Positions 52,501 to 61,500 of a stretch of 64,000 bases of DNA are shown in pieces. Source of the stretch: RGIG3178 sp963674495 (GTDB taxonomy: Bacteria; Bacillota; Clostridia; Christensenellales; QAND01); contig CAXXLG010000002.1 of NCBI GenBank assembly GCA_963674495.2, positions 62,001-126,000 of the forward strand. The letters are read 5' to 3'. The notes under the pieces are model-generated. The model had not been told where the DNA came from. It saw only the letters and a program-made list of their open reading frames with translations, and did not search any database. The position numbers and the translations under genes were made by a program. Numbering within the stretch: the stretch's first letter is position 1; every line of letters begins with the position of its first letter.

Positions 52501-55500
52501 GTTGCCGGTCATCGCCTTTGTGATCACCTGTGTTATCACAACGTTGAGCATGCCGCCCACCGACACGGTGCCGCTGCCACTGGCGCCCGCACCGTCGTTG
52601 GTGACAAATTCATACGAATCCGCGCGCAGCACAACATCGCCAAGCGCTTCCACGCTGGCGTTTTCGAGGATCTGTGCAATTGTCTCGTTGTAGAAATAGG
52701 TTACGATGGCCACCGCGACAACGCCGACCGCGCCGCCGATACCCATGGTCAGGGCCACGTTGACCAGAATGCTCTGCGTGTTGGCGGATACCGTAACGTT
52801 GCCGGGTGTCATAACGCCGCCGCCTAATTTGGCGTTTACCTTGTTTATAAACACCAGCGCATTGACGCCGCCTGCGACGCCAACCGTGCCGCTGCCGCCG
52901 AATGCGACGGCCAACAGTGTCAGGACGTCCAGCGTATCCGCATTGACGGTCACGTTGCCAGCGGCATAGATGGACCCGCCCGTTCCGACCGACGCTTCAA
53001 TATCCTTACTGAACACCAGCACGACCACCGTCGCGCCGACGCCCACGGTTCCGCTCGCGGACAGGGAGCCCGCGAGGTTGATTATTATGGATTCGTCTTC
53101 CGCCTCCACCGTAACATCGCTCGTCGAGACGACGGTATTGCCGCCATCGTTATAGGAGGCACTGTTTCCGTTCGCCCGCATGGTTACGTTGTTCGCGGCC
53201 TTTGCATGGATCACGTTGCGCACGATTAGCGTATTGATCACGCCCGTCACCGCCACGTTGCCCGATGCCGCCGCCGATACGGAAACGAGTACGATATTCT
53301 CACTCGCCGTGGCGGAAAGCGTGATGCCGCGGCGCTTCTTCTCCCGGTTGGGAACGGAAATACCTGCGTTGGCCGCGCCGCTTGTCACGGCGCCACCCGC
53401 GATCAGCGTTGATCCATAGCCGATCAGCGCAGTTATTTCATTGTTAACCACCGCTGTGGAAATCGTCGCGCCCACAGCCGTGGTGCCCGATGCGGCCAGG
53501 CCGCCCGCGATGATGAACAGATTGCTGTTAAGATCCGCGATGACACCGATGGAATCACCCGCTGTAATCGACACATGTTCGCCCAGTTCCGCTGTGATGG
53601 TGTTCAGACTCACGACAACCGGAATGGTTCCGGATATCGCAACCGAGCCCGATCCGCCCGCCGCCAGTGTCACAAGCAGTGTGATGTCCTTGCCCAGCGC
53701 CTGAACCACCGCATTGCGCCCCGCAGCGATGCTGGCATAATTGCCGACACGCGCGGTGATGGTGCGCAGGAACACGTTGACCGATACCGTCGCGCCGATG
53801 GCGTTATTGCTCGATGCAGTCAGCGCTGCCGCGATGACAAACATCCATGCTTCCGCCTGTGCCGATATGAGCACGTCCTGCGCGGCTTGGATCGTCGAAT
53901 GCGCGCCCACAAGCGCTTCGGTGATGGACTGCGCAACCAGAACGCTCAGCGTGCCCGCAACGGACGTGCCGCTACTGGCCGACGCCGACGCCAGTACGCT
54001 GATTAATATTTCCTTCGTATGTGCCGAAACCGTGACCGACCCCGCGATGCTCTTAATAAGCGTTGCGTAATCACTCAGTTCCGCACGCGTAATGTTCTGT
54101 GTGATGACGACGGCCATTGTGCCGCCCACTGCCGCGTTTCCGCCGCCCACTGCCAGTGAAAGCGAGACCAGAAGCAGGAACGCGTCCGTATCCGCCAGTA
54201 TGTTCACATCGTCATGGGCGGTAATACTCGTATGTGCCCCGACGAGCGCCTGAACTTCGGCGAGGTTAACGATGGCGTTGATTGCGCCGCCGATGCCCAA
54301 GCCCGAACCGGATACGCTCGCGGCGATGGTGATGACCATGAAGTCCTGCACCGCCTTGGCAATCTGCTCATAGGCGCCGCCCGCCGTAATGGTCGTATAC
54401 TCACCGATCTTGGCTGTGATTGTATCCGAGTTGGCAAGCGCCGCGATGGTCACGCCCACGCCTACCTTCGAGTTGCTCGCGGACAGCGCGCCTGCGATCA
54501 TCCGCGCGGTCGTATCCGTCTTTGCCTCGATGGTCACGTCGTCCGTTGCCGTGATGGTCACATGGTTTCCGATGATGGCCTGCGTGGTGTTGAAGAAGAA
54601 CACCATGGCCATGCAACCTGCCACCGACGCCTGCCCGCTGCCGCCGGAGATGGCGCCCGCGATGGCTTCGGCGTAGTAGTTGGTGGAAGAGAGGAAATTC
54701 AATATATCGATGAAGTCCAGCACGTTGTCGGTGCTGAAGTTGATATCCAGTGTATAGCCTTCTTCGCCGTCCTTTTTGGATATGTCGATGATGCCCTTTT
54801 CGCTTTCCGGCACGTTGCCGTTTGACGAATCGGTCAGAAGGTTGTCAAGTCCGAACGCGCTCTGGTAATCCGAGAAGTCCACGCGTTTTTTCAATGCGCT
54901 CATGTGCAGCGACTTGGCTGTGATGCTCACATAATCTTCGACGATGGCCTGCACAACATTGCGTGCATAGATCAGTGCGAACGATGCGCCGACGCCGACT
55001 TTCGCGCCGGTCGATACGCTCAGGGCGCCTGCGCGCACTGCCAGCTTGCTCTTGTCTGAAGCGGCCAGGTTGATCGCGCCGTTGGCGTTCAGCACCGCGC
55101 TCTCCAGGACCTTAACCGTCGTCTTGGCCTGGGAGATGATGATGGCAAGCGCGCCGCCGATGGCCGCGTTTCCGCTGCCCGATACCGCGCCGGCCAGCGC
55201 CTGGGCGCCCAAGAGGCCGCGGTAGTCGCCGTCCATGTTCTGCGTCAGTTCGGCGTTGGCTTCGATGTTGCCCTTGCCGTCCGCCGCATCGCCGTTTGCC
55301 GTGATGGTGCCGCCGATCGTCACGTTGGCTTCGTTGTTGTTGACGGATACGCCCACGCCCACCGCAATGGATGTGCTGTTCTGCGCCAGGCTCATCGCAA
55401 TGCCGGTGCCACGCGTTTTGAAGTTTCCGTCATTGTCCGCCAGAACTTCGATGTTGCTGGCGGTGAAGTTTCCATTAAGGATGGCCGATGCATTGTGGTG

Positions 55501-58500
55501 CGTGATGTTCACGGCCACCGCCGCGGCTACCTGGATCTTCTGTCCCTGCTGCTGTGTGCCCTGCGAAGTGGGCACCGAACTGCCGCCGCTGCCGTTGTCC
55601 GCCGGATCAACGTTATTATTGACCTGGCCCTGCGCCTGGCCCGTTGCATCGTCCGGCGTGCCGGTGGTGCTGGTGCCCTGGCTGTTTAAGGCGTTGGTTG
55701 AAAGCGGCAGGTTGTTGTTGGACTGGTTGTTGTTGGTGCCGCCCTCTTCCTGCGTATTATTGTTGTTGTTGAGTTCGCCGTTGATGGTACCGGCGGTCTG
55801 GTTGTTGTTGTTTGTGGTCGTCGTATCCTCGTTTGTATAGTTGCCGTTCATGACGTCGTTGGTGCTCTTCTCCGCACCGTCCACGCCCGAACGGAACTTG
55901 CTCAAATAGCGCTCGAGATCGGCGCCCATCGCCGTGGCGACCGCGTCGCTGTCGTCCTCGTCGTAGGTATGGGCCACAAGCTTCGCCATGCCGTTTACAA
56001 TGCCGGTGCCTAAGAACTCGGCCGTCACGTCGGAGTAGGCGATGTTGACCGCCACTGCAGCGCCCACCGCTGTGGCGCCGCCCACGGCAAAGCCGGACGC
56101 CTTTGTCAGCGTGCTGCCGATCTGTTCGGCAATCTGGCTGTAGTTGACGCAATCGGCATTCTCTTCGGTTTCTTCCTCGGTATCGTACTCCGTTTTGTTG
56201 GCGTTGACGGTGTCGCCGCCGGTGGTTGTGATCGTGGTGTTCTCATCCACGCGGGCAACCACGGTGTTGTAGATCAGGCCCACCGCCACTGAAGCGTCCA
56301 CCGAGATATCCTTGGGTTTGTCGCTGCTGGAGGAGCTGGAGCTCGTTCCGTCGCTGTCCGCCAGCGGATCGGAGCCGGACACCGATACGGTGGATAGATC
56401 GTTCTGCCCCTTGGCAAATATGTCCATCGTACCGCAGGTGATGTTGTATCCCTTGCCGATTGTGGCTTCCACCGTCATGTGCACGATGTTTAAGGCGAAC
56501 GATGCGCCCACACCCACCGTCTTGCCCTTGCTGTTGGTGGGTTTGGTGTCCTGCGTCGGCGTTGTGCCCGCGTTCGGGTCCGCCTCAAACGCGGCGTTTA
56601 TCACAACGTCCGCATCCGGCATGTAGAACACGTAGATGTTCTTGGTGGCATCCTCCACCACAACGATCTGCTTGGTGGTGGGCGTGCCGCCCTGCGGTGT
56701 ATAGGTAAAGGTCAATGACCCGTCCTTGAGTTTCTGCCCGTCGCCGGGTGTGATGGTGACCAGTATCCGGTCGCCCATCTTGGCCGTGCCGGTTGCCGCA
56801 GCGGTCGTGGTCAGAGGCGACGTAAACGTGATGGTTCCCGTGCCGCCTGTAACGACGGTGGATACGTTGTGCGGATCCGCCTCGAACTGCGCCGCAACGG
56901 TGATGGTGGCGCTGTCCTCCAGATCGCCCGGCATGGTGAACGTATAGGGGCCGCTGCCGGATACGGTAAGTTCAGCGCCGGTATCGCCGCGCGTCACCTT
57001 CAGTGATCCCGCGACCAGTTTATACCCCTCGTCCGGCGTGATGGTGATGGTGATGGTGCTTCCCGCGCTCTGCGAGCCGGAAACCTCCGCCTTGCCGTTT
57101 TGCGTGGCGCCGACCGTGATGCTGCCGTTGGTTTGGGAATCGTATTGCGTGCCCGCGCTGCTTCCGTCTCCTGTATCCGAACTGGAGCCTGCGGTCAGGT
57201 TCTTGTCCGCCATGCCGTCGCTGCCAACGGATGAGGAAGCTACGGTATCCTCTTTCTGCTTTGCAATGGCTTCGATGTTCACATCGCCCGTTATCGTATA
57301 TGTAATGACTTCCGTCGAATCTGCCAGATATGCTTTCGTCTCGCCCACGATGACGGCGATGGCTGCGCTGCCCGCTACGCCCACGCTGGACGCGCCTGCG
57401 CCCGCAACGGCCTGTGTGACGAATGTATGCGTCCTGCTGCCGTCGTCCACTTCGATCTTCAGATCCAGCCAGCCGGAGAGTGCATCCAGCGCCGCGGTTG
57501 TAAGCGCCTTTCCCGCGTCACTGAGGATCTGTGTCGCCTTTGTCTTGAGCTGCGCTCCGACGTCGCCCTTGAGGAACGTCTTGAGCTGGTTGACATCCAC
57601 GAAATCGCTGAACAGGTCGTTTGCGATCTGCGTCGCCGCCTGCTCCGCAGCCGATCCCGGCGTCAGATTGTTCGCCGGCACATCTGAAGCCGTGCCGAAC
57701 GAGGCGGAGACCTTCTGCGCGATCATGGTCAGCAGCATGTTCAGTATGGCGTTCTTCACGGCTTCCATCAGTTCGTCGTCGAAGCCGTCCAGATTGCCGA
57801 GCTTTTCCTCAATCTTATCGTCTATATCATTGCTGATCAGGTTTTCCAAACCGGTGCCGGACAACAGTGTCTGCGCGGATTTTGCCACGATTTCCGCCGT
57901 CAGATCGGATATGAACGAGCCGAGTCCGGTCTCATCGAAGAATTCGCCGAGGCCCATCTCATAGGCCAGATCCGCAATCAGCTCTTCGATGGCCTGCCGC
58001 ACCAGCGTCTCGATAATGTTGAGGTCCTCGTCCTCGTCTTCGTCCTCGTCCTCGTCGTCCTTCTTGCGGTCGTCGATCATGGTCGCCGAAACGGTCAGGC
58101 TGTTCGCCGTAATCGTGCTTCCGCTGATGTATGCAATATTCTTATACGTTACGATATTGATGGCAACGGCAACGCCAACGCCGATCTTCGCACGGGTGGC
58201 GGAGGCATTCGCATAGATGGCCGCGTCGGTGTCGTTCTGACTCATGACGACAACGCTGCCTGCCGGGGTTTCATCTTCAGAATTGGTTGTTTCGCCTTCC
58301 GGGATGAAGGCTTCCACCACGGCGCCTTCGATACAGGCTACCGCCGCGTTGGAATGGATGTTTAAGTTGAAGCCCGCCGCAACCTGGATGTTGCCCTCGC
58401 TGGTCTGCGGGGTCTGTCGGTTGGACGAAAGCGAATTGATCGCACTCGGGTTCGTGTTCTGGCTGCCGGTCAGGCGGGACAGGTTGCTGCCGCCCGACAA

Positions 58501-61500
58501 TGAATTGTCGGCTTGTTTGTCCGCCTCTCCCTTGTCCGCTTCCTCGTCGCCGCTTTCACCGCTGCTCGAACTCGAGCTGCTGGCGGTGCTGCTCTTGCGG
58601 CTGGTCGCGCCCTGCGATCCGGCGCGCGATGTGGACTTGAGGTTGCTGCGGCTGACGGCCTTGATGGTCACGCTGCGCGCCCTCGTATTGCGGCGCAATA
58701 CGGACTTTGCGCTGTCGTTGATCACGCTGATACACAGTGCCGCACCCACGCCGACGTTGCCGCCGGACGCCGCCGCGTTGGCTGCCATTTCGCGGCTGAT
58801 CGCGTTTTTGGCAGAGATCATCACATCGCCGGCCAAACTCAGATCCTGATCGGACTTTCCGATGTATGCCACGGTATATATGCCGGAAATCAGAAGCGCC
58901 AGTACCGGCGTTACGGATACGCCGCCCGCCGAGCCCGCTTTGGCAAGCACCGCTTCGGTGCTTTGGTGCAGCGCTTCGACCGTGAGCGATCCCAGCGCGC
59001 CGCCCAATATGGCGACACGGTCAAATCCCGTGCCGGTGTACCCGGTCACAATGTAGAGATCCGCATTGTCTTCTATGCCCGCCACAACGTCCACGCCGAT
59101 GACGGCCACGGCGATGCCCGCGCCCACGCCCGCTGTGGATGCATAGGCGGAGCTGATCGCGTCTGCGTTTGTGGCGTAGCGTTCCGTGCTGGACGACTGG
59201 ATGGTTACGTCCGCGCCGTCGTTTAGATACAGCGTTGCGCCGTCCATTACGACCGCCCGTGTCTTGGCGGATGCAACGTGCACGGCAATGGCGCCGCCCA
59301 CGCCGATATCGCCCTGCGAATATCCCGCCTTGGCAGATACGCTGGAGAGGATCTTATCCGATTCGCTGCCCGATACGGCCTTGATGGTAAGCGATGCAGC
59401 CTGTATGATTCCGTTTTTGATGATTGCATTATTAATGTGTGTCGTAACCGCCACCGCGATGCCCACGCCCAGCGCAAACGTTTTCTTCTTCTGCGTTGTC
59501 GTGGTGGAGGTGCCGGTATAGTTGGGATCGGCAACGAACTCCGCGCTGATCTCAACGGTCAGCGTGCCGCCGGCGGCGATGGTGGGCAGCGTGTGCATGA
59601 AATTGCCCTGATCATTCGCCGTAACCGTCATAATGGTTTCCCGATCCGACTCGATGCGGCGGACCTTGAGCGAGTTCGCCTTGAGCATATATCCCTCGTC
59701 GGGGATGACGATGATGGTGATGGTCTCGCCGCTGTCCGCCCGTGCGGGTGCGGTTACGGTGCCGCCCGTTCCTGGTGTCACGTTGACGGCAAAGCCCTTC
59801 TGCTCAAACGTCGCGGATACGCGGATGAAATTGGTGGGGCCAAGATCGCCCGGCACGACAAACTTGTTGTCCGTGACGGTCAGCGTCTCCAGTTCGATCT
59901 CCTCGCCGAACGCGTCCAGGTTGTAGACCGTGACGGTCAGCGTCGCAATTTTCTTTCCCTCGCTGGTCAAAAGGTCGGTGATGGAGATGGTAACGGTCTC
60001 GTTCGCGTCGGCCCGTGTATCGGACAATGTGATATACGGCTTCGCCTCGTCCGCAACCTCGAGCTCGGTACCCTTCTGTTCAAACGAAACGGTGATGGTC
60101 ACGTCAACGCCCGGCATGACGAAGGTATAGACGCCGTCGGTTTCGGTGATGTCCGTTCCGTTGAACTGCAGTGAAGAGATCTTGTTGCCGGGTTCGACCG
60201 TCACAGTAACGGTGACGGTGTCGCCGGTCTTGGCGTTTGCAGGTGCGGTGACCTTGTCTGCGATGGACGGGTCCACCGTGATATTGTGCGTGTCCGCCTC
60301 GAACGAAGCATTGATGGTGATCTTGTTGCCCTCGGGCAAATCTGTCGGCATGGTGAAGTAATAGTTATCGCCGCTGCCCGCCGTCAGCGCCTGTTTGACC
60401 TCGGTGCCAACATTATTTATATAGGTATAGGTCAGGCTGTCAACCGTGAGCTTGTAGCCCTGGCGCGCTTCCAACGTAAAGGCCGCCTTGTCGTCGGTAC
60501 CATAGGACACGAATGTAACGGTGCCATTTACGGTTGTATCGATGACAATGGGTTTGTCCGGCACTTCCTGCGGATGAGTGACCTCATCGCCCGGATCGCC
60601 CGGATCTTCCGGTCCGCCCGGCGTACCCACCGTATCGGTGGTCGAGCTCTTAATGGGTGAGCCGTCCGCAACAATGACCGCCTGTGTCACGGCATTGGCC
60701 AGAAGCGCAAGCGCGCCGCCGGATACGATCATGCCGGTGGTGTCGATGATTGCATTGTTCCTGTTGGACACGACCGATACACTCAGCGCGCCCACAACCT
60801 GTGCAGATGAATTGCTCTTGGTTGCGGGGGTGGTGCCCTCGGGTATGGTTTCAAACTCGGCGGACAGGACCACGTTCCCGGCCGGCATGGTCAGGATGTA
60901 CTGGCCCGAGCCGTTCTGTATGATGGTGGTTATACTGGTCCTTCCGTCCAGTTCGGTTGTTGCCGTAAGCGTGTTGGCTTTAAGCTGATAGCCCGTCGCG
61001 GGATTGATGGTGATCTCAATGAGGTTGCCCGTATCGCCGGTGGTCTTCCCTGGTATCAGGGATCCGTTTTGCAGCGTATCGCTGACGGTGACGGTGTATG
61101 CGCCCGGCGTACCGTCTTCCTCTTCGGTCTCCTCTTCCTCTTCGTCCGTTCCGGACGTTCCCTCGTCGAACAGGTTTTCAAGACCGAGGGTTTCCTCGTC
61201 GTCTTCGTCCTCGTCAAACAGGTTGCCAAGGCCGCTGTCCTCGTCATTTGGATCGCTTTCGGTTTTTTCACGGAACACGGCCACGATCTTCACCGCCGCA
61301 TCCGGCATGGTGAAGCTGTATTCGTTGGAGCCGCTTGAAATGTCGATGCTGTGCGTAACATGCGCGCCAGATCCTGCGGGCAGGTACGTATAGGTCAACG
61401 CTTCGAGTATATAGCCTTCGTCGGGTTTGACCTTCACGGTCACCGGATCGCCGGATTTGGCTTTGGTTGGCGTGGTGATGGCGCCGTGCGTGGATGACTC